64,000 bases of DNA from Micromonospora citrea. Its GTDB lineage: Bacteria; Actinomycetota; Actinomycetes; Mycobacteriales; Micromonosporaceae. How positions within the stretch are numbered: the first letter of the stretch is position 1; each line of letters starts with the position of its first letter. The stretch covers positions 2,892,501 to 2,956,500 of the forward strand of contig NZ_FMHZ01000002.1 in the NCBI RefSeq assembly GCF_900090315.1. Direction: 5' to 3'. Below the pieces are notes generated by a model. The model was not told where the DNA came from. It did not search any database and worked only from the letters and a program-made list of their open reading frames with translations. The translations under genes were made by a program, and so were the position numbers. Shown here piece by piece: positions 37,182 to 47,316 of this stretch.

Positions 37182-39554
37182 TCACGGCTCGTTCTCGGGC
37201 AGTCGGAGCAGCGGGGCCCGGCCCGGCGCCTGCTCCGGGGCCGGCCCGGAGACCTCCGCCGGCGGAATCGGCACGGTGACGGGCTCCGCACAGGTGACGC
37301 GGACCGTCTCGCCGTGGTGGCGCAGCTCCAGCACGTCCTCCGGGTCGCCGTGGCGCAGGGCGTACGTGGTCTCGTCCGGCCGGACGTCCACGCGCAGCCG
37401 CATCCCGCGCCACTGGAGCGAGAACTCCAGCCGCCCGAGCCGGCTGGACAGGCGCGGCGCGAACGACAGCGTGCCGTCGTGATCGCGCAGCCCGCCGAAC
37501 CCGGCCACCAGGGCGATCCAGGCGCCGGCGAGCGACGCCATGTGCACGCCGTCGCGGGTGTTCTCGTTGAGGTCGTGCAGGTCCATCAGTGCGGCCTCGC
37601 GCAGGTAGATGTGCGCCAGCTCCGGGTGGCCCACCTCGGCGGCCAGCACGGACTGGGTGCAGGCCGACAGCGACGAGTCCCGCACCGTCCGGCGTTCGTA
37701 GTAGAGGAAGTTGCGCAGTTTCTGCTCGGGGGTGAACGCGTCGCCCCGCCAGTGCATGGCGAGGACCAGGTCCGCCTGCTTGACCACCTGCTTGCGGTAG
37801 AGGTCGAAGTACGGGTAGTGCAGCAGCAGCGGGTACTTCTCCGGCGGCGTGTGCGCGAAGTCCCACTCCTGGAGCCGGGTGAACCCCTCCACCTGCTCGT
37901 GGACGTCGATCTCCTCGTCGTACGGGATGTGCATGGCCGCCGCCGCGTCCCGCCAGGCGGCGGCCTCCTCGTCGGTCACGCCGAGGTGGAACGCCTCGTC
38001 CCGGTAGCGCATCACCGCCTCGGCGGCGGCGATCAGGTTCCGTTGCGCCATCAGGTTGGTGTAGATGTTGTCGTTCTTCACCGCCGTGTACTCGTCGGGA
38101 CCGGTGACCCCGTCGATGTGGAACTGGCCGTGCCGGTCGTGGTGGCCCAGCGACCGCCACAGCCGGGCGGTCTCCACCAGCAACTCCAGCCCGATCTCCC
38201 GTTCCAGGTCGGTGTCCTGCGTGACCTGCACGTAGCGGCGCAGCGCGTCGGCGACGCCGGCGGCGATGTGGAAGGCGGCGGTGCCCGCCGGCCAGTAGCC
38301 CGACGACTCCGGGCCCTCGATGGTGCGCCAGGGGAACGCGGCGCCCTCCAGGTTGAGCGTCCGGGCCCGCTCGTGCGCGGCGGCCAGCGTGCGGTACCGC
38401 CAGTGCAGGGCGTCCCGGACGGCGGCGGGGTGGGTGTAGGTGAGCACGGGCAGGACGAACATCTCGGTGTCCCAGAAGGCGTGCCCGTCGTACCCGGGGC
38501 CGGTCAGGCCCTTCGCGGCGATCGGCCGCTGCTCGGCCCGGGCGCCGGCCTGGAGGACGTGGAACATGCCGAACCGGACGGCCTGCTGGATCTCCGGGTC
38601 ACCCTCCACCACCACGTCGGCGGTGCCCCAGAACTCGTCGAGGTATTCGCGCTGCTCCCGGCGCAGCCCGTCCCAGCCGTCCAGGCGCGCCCCCGTCAGG
38701 GCGGCCTCGACCTGGTCGCGCATCGCCGGCAGCGACCGGCGGCTCGACCAGCCGTACGCCAGGTACTTGACCACCCGCAGCGTCTCGCCCGGCTTGAGCA
38801 CGCACCCGATCGTGGTACGCACCCAGTCCTCGTATCCCTCGGACTGGATGGTCTTGCGCGCCGGGGCGTACACCTCGTGTTCCATCGCGGCGGCCACCCG
38901 CAGCCCGGAGACCTTGGTCCGGTGGATGAGCAGCCCGCCGTCGGGGGTGGTCAGCTCCTCCTCGGCCTGCAACGGCGACTCGAGCACGGCCGCGACCCGG
39001 GGATCCCGGCTCTGCGGGGGCAGCGCCTCGTTCGCCACCAGCTCCGACTGCAGGATCAGCCGCAGCGGGCCGTCGACCGCCTCCACCTCGTAGTTGATCG
39101 CCGCGACCGCGCGTTGGGTGAAGGAGACCAGCCGGGTGCTGCGGACCTTGACCTCCCGGCCCGCCGGGGAACGCCAGTGCAGCTCCCGGTGCAGGGTGCC
39201 GGCGCGCAGGTCGAGGACCCGCTCGTGGGCGAGGAGTTCGCCGTAGCGGACGTCGAGCGGCTCGTCGTCGACCAGCAGCCGGATCAGCTTGCCGTTGGTG
39301 ACGTTGACGATCGTCTGGCCGGATTCGGGGAACCCGAAGCCGGCCTCCGCGTAGGGCAGCGGGCGCAGCTCGTAGAAGGAGTTGAGGTAGGTGCCGGGCA
39401 GGCCGTGCGGCTCGCCCTCGTCGAGGTTGCCGCGCAGCCCGACGTGGCCGTTGGAGAGCGCGAACACCGACTCGGACTGGGCCAGGACGTCCATGTCCAG
39501 CCGGGTCTCCCGGACGTGCCACGGCTCGACGGGATACGCGCGCTCCCTGATCAC
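37182..39554 (-). CDS. Glycoside hydrolase family 65 disaccharide phosphorylase
   Basis: 790 residues, the normal GH65 length: N-terminal beta-sandwich ([20 protein letters not shown]), (alpha/alpha)6 barrel and C-terminal sheets. The catalytic acid Glu lies in [16 protein letters not shown] near residue 487. It phosphorolyses an alpha-linked disaccharide (maltose, trehalose, kojibiose or nigerose type) to beta-glucose-1-phosphate; specificity cannot be read by eye. GTG start overlaps the beta-phosphoglucomutase stop by four bases; the two enzymes act in sequence. Confidence 0.92.
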   Translation of the reverse strand: MIRERAYPVEPWHVRETRLDMDVLAQSESVFALSNGHVGLRGNLDEGEPHGLPGTYLNSFYELRPLPYAEAGFGFPESGQTIVNVTNGKLIRLLVDDEPLDVRYGELLAHERVLDLRAGTLHRELHWRSPAGREVKVRSTRLVSFTQRAVAAINYEVEAVDGPLRLILQSELVANEALPPQSRDPRVAAVLESPLQAEEELTTPDGGLLIHRTKVSGLRVAAAMEHEVYAPARKTIQSEGYEDWVRTTIGCVLKPGETLRVVKYLAYGWSSRRSLPAMRDQVEAALTGARLDGWDGLRREQREYLDEFWGTADVVVEGDPEIQQAVRFGMFHVLQAGARAEQRPIAAKGLTGPGYDGHAFWDTEMFVLPVLTYTHPAAVRDALHWRYRTLAAAHERARTLNLEGAAFPWRTIEGPESSGYWPAGTAAFHIAAGVADALRRYVQVTQDTDLEREIGLELLVETARLWRSLGHHDRHGQFHIDGVTGPDEYTAVKNDNIYTNLMAQRNLIAAAEAVMRYRDEAFHLGVTDEEAAAWRDAAAAMHIPYDEEIDVHEQVEGFTRLQEWDFAHTPPEKYPLLLHYPYFDLYRKQVVKQADLVLAMHWRGDAFTPEQKLRNFLYYERRTVRDSSLSACTQSVLAAEVGHPELAHIYLREAALMDLHDLNENTRDGVHMASLAGAWIALVAGFGGLRDHDGTLSFAPRLSSRLGRLEFSLQWRGMRLRVDVRPDETTYALRHGDPEDVLELRHHGETVRVTCAEPVTVPIPPAEVSGPAPEQAPGRAPLLRLPENEP

Positions 39555-40303
39555 GCGGACCGCCCGGTGTCGAGCAGGTCGGCGAGGTCGGTCACCACGA
39601 CGTCGGCGCCGTGGGCGCGCAGCTCCGCGGCCTGGCCGACCCGGTCGACCCCGACCACGTGGCCGAACCCGCCGGCCCGGCCGGCTGCCACCCCGGCCAG
39701 CGCGTCCTCGAAGACGGCGGCGTTGGCCGGGTCGACCCCGAGCAGCCGGGCCCCGGCGAGGAAGGTGTCCGGGTGCGGCTTGCCGCGCAGCCCCTCGGCG
39801 CGGGCGACCAGCCCGTCGACGCGCCCCTCCAGCAGCGGTTCCAGGCCGGCGGCGGCGACCACCTCCCGGCCGTTGGCGCTGGCGGTGACGACCGCGCGGC
39901 GCAGGCCGGCGGCGGCAGCGGCCTTCAGGTAGGTGACCGAGCCGGGGTAGACGTCCACGCCGTGGGTGCGCAGCCGCTCCAGCAGCAGGACGTTCTTGCG
40001 GTTGCCGACCCCGTTGACCGTGTCGGCGTCGGGCGGGTCGTCGGGCGTGCCCTCGGGCAGCACGATCCCCCGGGAGGCGAGGAAGGTCCGCACCCCGTCG
40101 GCGCGTGGCCGGCCGTCGACGTAACGGTTGTAGTCCGGGCCGGGGTCGAAGGGGCGGAAGGGTTCACCGGTGACGGCGGAACGCCGGCGCAGGAAGCCGT
40201 CGAACGTCTCGGTCCACGCGGCGTTGTGCACCCGGGCGGTCTGCGTCAGCACACCGTCCAGATCGAAGAGACAGGCGGTCACGTGAGCAGGCAGGCCCAG
40301 CAC
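39551..40303 (-). CDS. pgmB: Beta-phosphoglucomutase (HAD family)
   Basis: 250 residues of HAD superfamily. Nucleophile motif [10 protein letters not shown] (Asp14, acid/base Asp16), cap domain, Ser/Thr loop (AVVTASANG), Lys in [11 protein letters not shown] and the Asp-rich loop AVFEDALAG. It converts beta-glucose-1-phosphate, the product of the following GH65 phosphorylase, to glucose-6-phosphate. GTG start at 40303 is supported by TAGATT six nt upstream. Confidence 0.92.
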   Translation of the reverse strand: MLGLPAHVTACLFDLDGVLTQTARVHNAAWTETFDGFLRRRSAVTGEPFRPFDPGPDYNRYVDGRPRADGVRTFLASRGIVLPEGTPDDPPDADTVNGVGNRKNVLLLERLRTHGVDVYPGSVTYLKAAAAAGLRRAVVTASANGREVVAAAGLEPLLEGRVDGLVARAEGLRGKPHPDTFLAGARLLGVDPANAAVFEDALAGVAAGRAGGFGHVVGVDRVGQAAELRAHGADVVVTDLADLLDTGRSA

Positions 40304-40309
40304 GGTACG

Positions 40310-40315
40310 AATCTA
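40310..40315 (-). promoter_or_regulatory. Candidate -10 (TAGATT) of a leaderless operon
   Basis: Six nt upstream of the GTG of the beta-phosphoglucomutase gene; no ribosome site between. Confidence 0.45.
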
Positions 40316-40366
40316 TCCACACCGCCGCGCCGGCAAACCGGTTTCCGACCGCTTGCCCGGAACGGC

Positions 40367-40831
40367 TCAGTGCGGGCGCAGCGTCCAGAGCACCGTCATC
40401 TCCCCGGTCGGCTTCCCCTCCTCGGTGGCGATCTCCACCCGGACCGGGAACTCCGGCCGCCGGCCGGCGTCCAGCTCGGCGACCACCTCGGCGGGGGGCC
40501 GGACGAGCCGCGCCGTCGCCAGCACGGGCCCCAGGGCGAGCTTCCGGTACGCGATCTCGGCCCGCACCGCCAGCGGCGTGGCCCGGTCGAGCAGTTGCCC
40601 GAACGCGGCCAGCACGACCGCGCCGGAGGCGGTCTCGCCGAGGGTGAACATGGCCCCGGCGTGCGGCCCGCCGACGTGGTTGTGGGTGGCCGGCGAGTCG
40701 GGCAGGCGGACGACGGCCCGCACCCCGCCCTGCGCCTCGGGGGCCACCTCGACGAATTCGAGACCGAGCGTACGGGCGAACGGCACCGCCTCCAGCATGC
40801 CGGCCGCCACCTGGCGCGAGTCGATGGTCAT
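40367..40831 (-). CDS. DUF4442 hotdog-fold thioesterase-like protein
   Basis: 154 residues with the hotdog-fold order: helix (ARTLGLEFVEVAPEAQ), strand GGVRAVVRLPDSPATHNHVGGPHAGAMFTLGETASG, and later strands. The HNHVGGPHAGA segment corresponds to the active-site region of PaaI/DUF4442 proteins. Acyl-thioester substrate unknown. Probably leaderless: TAACGT lies six nt upstream of the ATG. Confidence 0.85.
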   Translation of the reverse strand: MTIDSRQVAAGMLEAVPFARTLGLEFVEVAPEAQGGVRAVVRLPDSPATHNHVGGPHAGAMFTLGETASGAVVLAAFGQLLDRATPLAVRAEIAYRKLALGPVLATARLVRPPAEVVAELDAGRRPEFPVRVEIATEEGKPTGEMTVLWTLRPH

Positions 40832-40837
40832 GCCCCG

Positions 40838-40843
40838 ACGTTA
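40838..40843 (-). promoter_or_regulatory. Candidate -10 (TAACGT) of a leaderless gene
   Basis: Six nt upstream of the ATG at 40831; no ribosome site between. Confidence 0.4.
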
Positions 40844-40901
40844 CTAGCCGGTAACTTCGACCACAACCCGACGCCCCGGGGACGCCTGCCGGATGCCGCC
40901 G

Positions 40902-42197
40902 TCAGCGCCAGCCGACGTCGATGCGGTCACCCCGCTCGTCGAAGAAGTGCAGCGCGTCCATCCGGACGCTGACGGCGAGGGGGTGACCGGCGGCGACCGA
41001 GGGGTACGGCGCGAGCCGGACCGCCAGCTCGGCGGGGCGGCGGTGGTGCCGGCCCGGGTCGCTGAGCACGCTGGTCCGGGTCCCGACGGCCGGCGCGGGC
41101 TCCTCCTCCGCCGCCCGTCCGGTCAGCCGCTGCACCACCTGGCCGAGGCGGCGCAGGCCGCGCTGGTCGACGGGGGCCTCGACGCGGGCGCCCATCTCGT
41201 CCACCACGATCGCGGTGGCCCCGATGTCGAGGAACGCGAGCGACTCGTGGCCGTGGTGCTCCAGGTAGCGGATCCGGCCGTGCAGCACGTCGCCCTGGGT
41301 GTCCGGGGCGACCGGGGTGAGCGCCTCGGCCCGCATCCCGACCACGATCCGCTCGCCGTGGTAGTGCGCGACCGCCCGGCTGCGGATGTCGTCCCAGGGC
41401 AGATAGAGCGCCTGCTCGCCGAGGGTGAGGGTGACGTAGCGGTCGAGGTGGACGTAGACCGACGCCTCCAGCAGGTTCATCCGGGGGCTGCCGAGGAACG
41501 CGGCCACGTAGAGGGTGGCCGGGCGGCCGTACACCTGGGTGGGGGTGCCGACGTCCTGGAGGACGCCCTTGCGCATGATGGCGACCCGGTCGGCCATGGT
41601 CAGGGCCTCGGCCTGGTCGTGGGTGACGTAGATGGTGGTGACGCCCAGCTCGCGGGTCAGGCCGGAGATCTCCGCGCGCAGCTCGGCGCGGAGCCCGCTG
41701 TCGAGGTTGGACAGCGGCTCGTCCATCAGGAACAGCCCGGGGCGGCGGACGATCGCCCGGCCCATCGCGACCCGCTGACGCTGCCCGCCGGAGAGCTGGC
41801 TGGGCCTGCGGCCGAGCACGTCGCCGATGCCGAGCGCGCTGGCCACGTCGGTGACCCGCTCGCCGCGCGGCTCGGGCTCCACCCCGGCCAGCCGGAGCGG
41901 GAAGGCGATGTTGTCGTTGACCGTCATGTGCGGGTAGAGCGCGAAGTCCTGGAAGACCATGGCGATCTTCCGGTCGCGCGGCGGCAGGTCGTTGGCCAGC
42001 TCGCCGTCGAGCAGCACCGCGCCCGACGTCGGGTCCTCCAGCCCGGCGACCATCCGCAGGACGGTGGACTTCCCGCAGCCCGACGGGCCGAGCAGCACCA
42101 TGAACTCGCCGTCGTTGACGTCGAGGTTGATGCTGTCGACGGCGAGGGTGCCGTCCCGGAAAACCTTTGTGACATCCTTGAGCGCGACGGTGGTCAC
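40902..42197 (-). CDS. Sugar ABC transporter ATP-binding protein (MsmK/UgpC type)
   Basis: 431 residues: nucleotide-binding domain with Walker A GPSGCGKST, signature LSGGQRQRVAMGRAI and Walker B GLFLMDEPLSNLD, then a C-terminal regulatory OB/TOBE extension. No permease or binding-protein gene is nearby, so it is probably the shared ATPase that serves several sugar importers, as MsmK/MsiK does in actinomycetes. It fits the neighbouring disaccharide phosphorylase genes. GTG at 42197 follows GGGGGAGGG. Confidence 0.9.
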   Translation of the reverse strand: MTTVALKDVTKVFRDGTLAVDSINLDVNDGEFMVLLGPSGCGKSTVLRMVAGLEDPTSGAVLLDGELANDLPPRDRKIAMVFQDFALYPHMTVNDNIAFPLRLAGVEPEPRGERVTDVASALGIGDVLGRRPSQLSGGQRQRVAMGRAIVRRPGLFLMDEPLSNLDSGLRAELRAEISGLTRELGVTTIYVTHDQAEALTMADRVAIMRKGVLQDVGTPTQVYGRPATLYVAAFLGSPRMNLLEASVYVHLDRYVTLTLGEQALYLPWDDIRSRAVAHYHGERIVVGMRAEALTPVAPDTQGDVLHGRIRYLEHHGHESLAFLDIGATAIVVDEMGARVEAPVDQRGLRRLGQVVQRLTGRAAEEEPAPAVGTRTSVLSDPGRHHRRPAELAVRLAPYPSVAAGHPLAVSVRMDALHFFDERGDRIDVGWR

Positions 42198-42332
42198 CGT
42201 GCCCTCCCCCCAGCTCGTGGACCGAACCCGAATGACTGTGACGAGGATCATTGGCCTCGCACATCGGGTAAACGTGCCATGTTCGACCCGTGACGGTCAT
42301 GTGACGCCCACCGGGCGGGACGCCCCGACCGG

Positions 42333-44543
42333 TCAGCAGCCGCCCGGGGTCGGCTCCGGCCGTTCGCCGAGGAAGACCCGGCGGACCACCCGCTCGGCGG
42401 CGTGGCCGTCGTCGAGCGCGCAGAACCGGGCCCGGAACCGCTGCCGGGCCTTCGTCGCCGCCTCCGCGTCGACCGCGCCGGAACGGAACAGGTCGAGCAG
42501 GTCGGCGAAGTCGGTGGCGACCGCGCCGGGCGGCTCCGCGAGCAGGTCGAAGTAGACCCCCCGGGCGAGCCGGTACGCCTCCCAGTCGGGGGCGTAGACG
42601 ACGATCGGCCGGTCCAGCACGGCGTAGTCGAACATCGCCGACGAGTAGTCCGTGATCAGCACGTCCGCCACGAGGTAGAGGTCCTCGACGCGCGGGTGGG
42701 CGCTGACGTCGCGCACCCGGTCCCGGTCGACCGGGCGTCGGGCGCGACGGTCGCGGTCGTGGAAGTAGTGGCTGCGCATCAGCAGCCGGCCGGCCGGGCC
42801 GAGCACGTCGAGCAGGCGCTCCGGGTCGAACGGCGGCCGGTAGCCGGGCAGGTGTTCCCGGTGCGTCGGGGCGTACAGGACGACCCGCTCGCCGGGGCCG
42901 AGGCCGAACTCCCCGCGCAGCCGGAGCACCTCCTCGGCGGTCGCGGTGACCAGCCGGTCGTTGCGCGGGTAGCCCACCTCCAGGGTGGTGTACGCGGCCG
43001 GGTAGGCCCGCTCCCACATCTGGGTGGAGAAGCTGTTCGCGCTGACGCTGTAGTCCCACCGGTCCACCCGGCGCAGCAGCCCGGCGAAGTCCATCCCCAC
43101 CGCGCCGATCGGGTACCGCTGCTGGTCGAGTCCCATCACCTTGACCGGGGTGCCGTGGTGGGTCTGCACGTGCACGGTGCCCGGCCGCTTGCGGACGAAG
43201 TCCGGGAAGTTGACGTTGTTGACCAGCCAGCGCGCCCGGGCCAGCGCCCGGTAGTACGCGGGCGTGCCGGCCACCACGTACTCCACACCGGGCGGCAGGG
43301 TGTGCACCCGGTCCCGCCGGACGATCCACAGCCCTCGAACCCCGGGGGCCAGCCGCCGCGCCGCCTCGTAGACGGCGGCCGGGTTGTCCGCGTAGCCGCG
43401 GTACCAGTAGGCCGCGTAGACCGCCAGCGTCGGGTCGACCGGCCGGCGCAGTTCGGCGCGGTAGTACTCGCGTAGCAGCGCGTCCCGCGTGAGTCGGGCG
43501 GCCCGCCGGGCCCGAGGCGCCACCCGCCGCCTGGTGCTCCGCGCCGTACGCCGGGCGGCGTCGCGCGCCCGGTAGGCGGTGCGCAGCGCGCTGAACGTCC
43601 GCCACCGGCCGGCGGCGACCAGGCGGTGCTTGAGCCCTTCGGCGCCCCCGGGCGCCGGATAGCCGCCGGGCGGCAGCCAGCGCGCGTGGTCGGTGGTGAT
43701 CTGCGCGAAGAAGGCCGGGCGCAGCTCGGGGGCGATCCGTTGCCCGTTGCCGAGCACCGTGAGGTAGTGCCAGATCATCCGCTCGAACACCGCGGGGCGC
43801 AGGTCGTCGACCCGCGGGCCCCAGGAGTCCATCAGCCGGAACACGCGGTGCCACTGGTCGAACACCTCGAAGTGCCGGTCGCCCCGGGTCCTGGTGATCG
43901 CGCCGGCCCGCCGCTGCCGGTAGTTGACGCAGACCCGGTCCAGCACGCCGATCCGCTCGGCGGCCATCAGCACGGGATAGCTGAACGAGACGTCCTCGTA
44001 CCAGCCGGGGGCGAAGCGCAGCCCCTCGTCGATCAGGAACTGCCGGCGCACCAGCCGGTTCCAGGCGGTGTGCAGCAGCCGCAGGGTCTCGGGCCGCTCC
44101 CGCAGCCGGAAGGTGTCGCCGGGCGGCTCGGGGAACACCTCCGGCATCGCGCTGCCGGTGGTCGCGTTGTTCCAGTGCGTCCGCACGTGGTCGACCAGGA
44201 GCACGTCCGGCCGGGTGGCCCGGAGGCGCTCGGCCACCTCCACCAGGCACTCCGGGGCGAGCCAGTCGTCGCCGTCGACGAACCAGACGTAGTCGCCGAC
44301 GGCCCGGTCCAGCCCGATGTTGCGGGCCGGACCGAGCCCCACGTTCTCCGTCAGCCGGACGGCGCGCATCCGTCGGTCGCGGGCCGCGTACTCGGCGAGG
44401 ATCTCGCCGCTGTCGTCGGGCGAGCAGTCGTCGACGCCGATCACCTCGATCTCGGCGACCGGCTGACCGAGGATGGAGTCCAGGCACTCGCGCAGGTAGC
44501 CCTGCACCCGGAAGGCCGGCACGACGAAACTGATCAGGGTCAT
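42333..44543 (-). CDS. GT2 glycosyltransferase fused to CDP-glycerol glycerophosphotransferase domain
   Basis: 736 residues. Residues 1-230 are a GT-A family 2 glycosyltransferase (ISFVVPAFRVQGYLRECLDS; VDDCSPDDSG; WFVDGDDWL). A basic linker follows, and residues about 370-720 resemble the TagF/TarF CDP-glycerol glycerophosphotransferase (HGTPVKVMG; YPRNDRLV; LYAPTHREH; DVLITDYSSAMFDYAVLDRPIVVY). Probable cell-wall teichoic-acid-like polymer synthesis at the cytoplasmic membrane face. Last gene of the operon with TagG, TagH and the CDP-alcohol phosphotransferase. Confidence 0.9.
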   Translation of the reverse strand: MTLISFVVPAFRVQGYLRECLDSILGQPVAEIEVIGVDDCSPDDSGEILAEYAARDRRMRAVRLTENVGLGPARNIGLDRAVGDYVWFVDGDDWLAPECLVEVAERLRATRPDVLLVDHVRTHWNNATTGSAMPEVFPEPPGDTFRLRERPETLRLLHTAWNRLVRRQFLIDEGLRFAPGWYEDVSFSYPVLMAAERIGVLDRVCVNYRQRRAGAITRTRGDRHFEVFDQWHRVFRLMDSWGPRVDDLRPAVFERMIWHYLTVLGNGQRIAPELRPAFFAQITTDHARWLPPGGYPAPGGAEGLKHRLVAAGRWRTFSALRTAYRARDAARRTARSTRRRVAPRARRAARLTRDALLREYYRAELRRPVDPTLAVYAAYWYRGYADNPAAVYEAARRLAPGVRGLWIVRRDRVHTLPPGVEYVVAGTPAYYRALARARWLVNNVNFPDFVRKRPGTVHVQTHHGTPVKVMGLDQQRYPIGAVGMDFAGLLRRVDRWDYSVSANSFSTQMWERAYPAAYTTLEVGYPRNDRLVTATAEEVLRLRGEFGLGPGERVVLYAPTHREHLPGYRPPFDPERLLDVLGPAGRLLMRSHYFHDRDRRARRPVDRDRVRDVSAHPRVEDLYLVADVLITDYSSAMFDYAVLDRPIVVYAPDWEAYRLARGVYFDLLAEPPGAVATDFADLLDLFRSGAVDAEAATKARQRFRARFCALDDGHAAERVVRRVFLGERPEPTPGGC

Positions 44544-44558
44544 CGGCCGGCCCCTCCG

Positions 44559-46571
44559 TCAGCCCGGCGAGCGGCCTCCCGCACCGGCCAGGCCCACCGA
44601 CGCCCGCGCGGCGCGGGCGGGCAGGACGACCCAGGCGAGAACGACACTCCCCACGAAAACCACGAGAAGGTACGTTCCGAGTGTAGCCATCCCGATCCCC
44701 GCAATTCCGACTATCGCCGCGAGGGCCAGCAGCACCGAACGCCCCTCCCAGCCCAGCGTGACGCCGTGCAGCGGCGGCGCGGACTGCCGCTTCTCCAGGC
44801 GCGCCGTCAGGTCGTAGTGGTGCAGCGTGAGCACGAAGACGTAGCCGAAGACCAGCCACGGCGGCACGTCGCCGACCACCCCGACCGCGATGGCGAAGAG
44901 GTACTCGCCCGCCCGCAGCGCGGCCGGCACCAGCCAGTCCAGCGGCCCGTTGTGCGCCGCCCCCGCCCCGAGGCCGCCGGCCAGGAGCACCAGCAGCGCG
45001 ACCGGCACCGCCCAGCGCAGCCCGTCCGCCCCGGCGCCGTCCGTCGCGACCAGCGCCGCCACCAGCAGCGCCGCCGGCCCCAGCGCCGCGAGCACCGCCA
45101 GCGTCAGCGGGCCCAACGGGCGGACCACCGGCAGGAGCCGGGCCAGCGGCCCGTCGTCGCGGTGCAGGGTGGCGTCGACCGTGTCCAGCACGGGCACCCA
45201 CATCCAGCGCGCGCGCAGCGTGCGCAGCGCCCCGGTGTACGCGAACGCCAGCACCCCCCACGCCAGCACCGCGTAGAGGCTGACCAGCGGCCCGAACAGC
45301 GCCACGGTCAGCGCGATCAGCGCCCAGCGCTCCCCGATCGGGAAGACCACCGTCCGCTTCAGCCAGTACGACACCGACCCCGTGTCGGCCTGCACCCGGT
45401 TGGAGGCGGCGTTCAGCCTGTCACCGATGCCGCCGCCGGAGGTGCCGACCGTCTTCGGCCGGCGGGCGGCCTCGTCGTGCAGCACGCCGTACCAGGTGTC
45501 GGTCATGTGCCGCACGGTCTGCAGCGTCATCGCGGCGATCGCCAGCGCCCAGCCGTACCGGAACCCGGCCTGGGTCGCCCCGTAGCCGAGGCCGGCGTAG
45601 ACCACGTACTCCTTCGCGCGGTCGGCCATCGTGTCCAGCCAGCCGCCCCAGGCGCTGAAGTGCCGGGTGTAGCGGGCGAGCTGCCCGTCCACGCAGTCGA
45701 GCACGAAGCCGAGGTAGAGCAGCACCGCCCCGGCGACCAGCGCCGGCCGCCCGCCGACGCCGAAGAGCACCGCGGCGGCCACCGCGAACGCCACCGAGAT
45801 CATCGTGACGGCGGTCGGGCCGAGCCCGAGCTTCGCCGACGCCTTGGTCACGTACGGCGACCAGGTGCTGACGAAGAACGTGGTGAAGAAGTCGTCGCGC
45901 TCCTTCACCGAGAGCTTCAGCTCGGCCCGGTCCTCGTCGACGGCGGCCACGGCCGCCTCCGCGGCGGCCAGCCCCGCCGGGTCGGTCACCCGGCGCGCGA
46001 CGAGCAGGCGTACCCGATGGGCGAAGGTCAGCACGCCGAGCCCGGCGAGACCGGCGAAGAGCCGGTCCACGGCGGGCCCGGTCACCGGCGGCGCGGCGGT
46101 CGACGGGGTGCCGCCGGGCAGCACCCCGGCGGCGGCGGCCCGCGCGGCGGCGGCGAGTGACGGCAGGTCGTCGACGCCGACCCGCAGGGCCCCGCCGAAG
46201 ACGCCGGTCGCGTCGCCGTTCAGCGTCTCCGGCGACCCGGCCTCGACCACCTGGCCGCGCTCCTCGCGCACGGCCGCGCGGCCGTCGCCGGGCGGGTCGG
46301 TCAGCACCAGCGCCACCGTCGGCCCGACCGGGCTGGTCGCCAGGTGCCGCAGGACGGCGGTGTGCGCGACCAGGTCGGCGCCGGTGACCAGCACCGGGCC
46401 GGTGGCCGCGTCGACCAGGGCCGCCAGCTCGTCCAGGTCGGCGGCGCGGCGCACCTCGTCCGCCCCGGCCCGGCGCAACTGGGCGGCCAGCCGGTCGGCG
46501 AGGGGTTCGCCCGCGCGGGTGGGCAGGCTCGCGGCCGGGGCGTCGACGGCGAGCACGATCGCGAGCGTCAC
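44559..46571 (-). CDS. CDP-alcohol phosphatidyltransferase with N-terminal nucleotidyltransferase-like and C-terminal DUF5941-like domain
   Basis: 670 residues. The CDP-alcohol phosphotransferase motif is complete (LDCVDGQLARYTRHFSAWGGWLDTMADR), in the middle third. The N-terminal ~210 residues look like a degenerate sugar-nucleotide/NTP transferase, and the C-terminal ~330 residues hold about six membrane spans (DUF5941-like). Transfers an alcohol phosphate during lipid or wall polymer synthesis; acceptor unknown. The GTG start overlaps the TagH stop (GTGA). Confidence 0.87.
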   Translation of the reverse strand: MTLAIVLAVDAPAASLPTRAGEPLADRLAAQLRRAGADEVRRAADLDELAALVDAATGPVLVTGADLVAHTAVLRHLATSPVGPTVALVLTDPPGDGRAAVREERGQVVEAGSPETLNGDATGVFGGALRVGVDDLPSLAAAARAAAAGVLPGGTPSTAAPPVTGPAVDRLFAGLAGLGVLTFAHRVRLLVARRVTDPAGLAAAEAAVAAVDEDRAELKLSVKERDDFFTTFFVSTWSPYVTKASAKLGLGPTAVTMISVAFAVAAAVLFGVGGRPALVAGAVLLYLGFVLDCVDGQLARYTRHFSAWGGWLDTMADRAKEYVVYAGLGYGATQAGFRYGWALAIAAMTLQTVRHMTDTWYGVLHDEAARRPKTVGTSGGGIGDRLNAASNRVQADTGSVSYWLKRTVVFPIGERWALIALTVALFGPLVSLYAVLAWGVLAFAYTGALRTLRARWMWVPVLDTVDATLHRDDGPLARLLPVVRPLGPLTLAVLAALGPAALLVAALVATDGAGADGLRWAVPVALLVLLAGGLGAGAAHNGPLDWLVPAALRAGEYLFAIAVGVVGDVPPWLVFGYVFVLTLHHYDLTARLEKRQSAPPLHGVTLGWEGRSVLLALAAIVGIAGIGMATLGTYLLVVFVGSVVLAWVVLPARAARASVGLAGAGGRSPG

Positions 46572-47314
46572 CGCGGGACCGCGGTGTGGTACGCGTCGAG
46601 CGCCTCGGCGATCGTGCCGTCGACGCTCAGCCGGCCGCCGTCGAGGTAGAGCCCCCGACGGCAGAACCGGGTCAGGTCCTTTTCGTTGTGTGACACCAGC
46701 ACCAGAGTGCGCCCCTCCCCGAGCAGACGGTCGATCGTCGCATAACACTTCTTACGGAACTCCGCGTCCCCGACCGCGGTCACCTCGTCCATGAGCAGGA
46801 TGGGGTGCGGCAGGTGCGAGATGATCGCGAAGCCGAGCCGGACCTTCATGCCGGACGAGTAGTGCCGCACCGAGGTGTCGATGGCCCGCTCCACCTGCTC
46901 GCCGGCGAACGAGACGATGTCGTCGAAGTGCCGCCGCAGGTAGCCCGACGACAGCCCGTGCAGCCCGCCGACCAGGTAGAGGTTCTCCCGCCCGGTCAGG
47001 TCGTTGGAGAACCCGGCGGAGAGCTCCAGCAGCGGCGCGACGTCGCCGCGCACCCGGATCCGGCCCTCGTCGGGGATCAGCACGCCGGCGATCAGCCGCA
47101 GCAGCGTGCTCTTGCCGGTGCCGTTGCGGCCGATCACGCCGACGGTCTCGCCGGCCCCGACCGAGAACGACACCTCCCGCAGCGGCCAGAACTGTCCGTC
47201 CGCCGCGCCCCGCCGCCCCCGGTGGATGAACAGCTCGCGCAGCCGCAGCTGCCGGCGCCGGTTGCGGACGAACCGGATGCCGAGCCCCTCCGCCTCGATG
47301 ATCGGGTCGGCCAT
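46568..47314 (-). CDS. Polysaccharide/teichoic acid ABC exporter ATPase (TagH/Wzt type)
   Basis: 248 residues: Walker A GRNGTGKST, signature HYSSGMKVRLG, Walker B ILLMDEVTAV, and the LSAGFSNDLTGRENLYL element typical of the TagH/Wzt/RfbE export ATPases. ATG two bases after the permease stop. No carbohydrate-binding C-terminal extension is present, unlike long Wzt proteins. Confidence 0.92.
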   Translation of the reverse strand: MADPIIEAEGLGIRFVRNRRRQLRLRELFIHRGRRGAADGQFWPLREVSFSVGAGETVGVIGRNGTGKSTLLRLIAGVLIPDEGRIRVRGDVAPLLELSAGFSNDLTGRENLYLVGGLHGLSSGYLRRHFDDIVSFAGEQVERAIDTSVRHYSSGMKVRLGFAIISHLPHPILLMDEVTAVGDAEFRKKCYATIDRLLGEGRTLVLVSHNEKDLTRFCRRGLYLDGGRLSVDGTIAEALDAYHTAVPR

Positions 47315-47316
47315 CG

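Noticed and set aside
40927..45261. A 1444-codon minus-strand frame overlapping three well-supported genes
   Set aside because: Its third-position bias is wrong and recognisable proteins (ABC ATPase, GT2-TagF, CDP-alcohol transferase) occupy the DNA in another phase.
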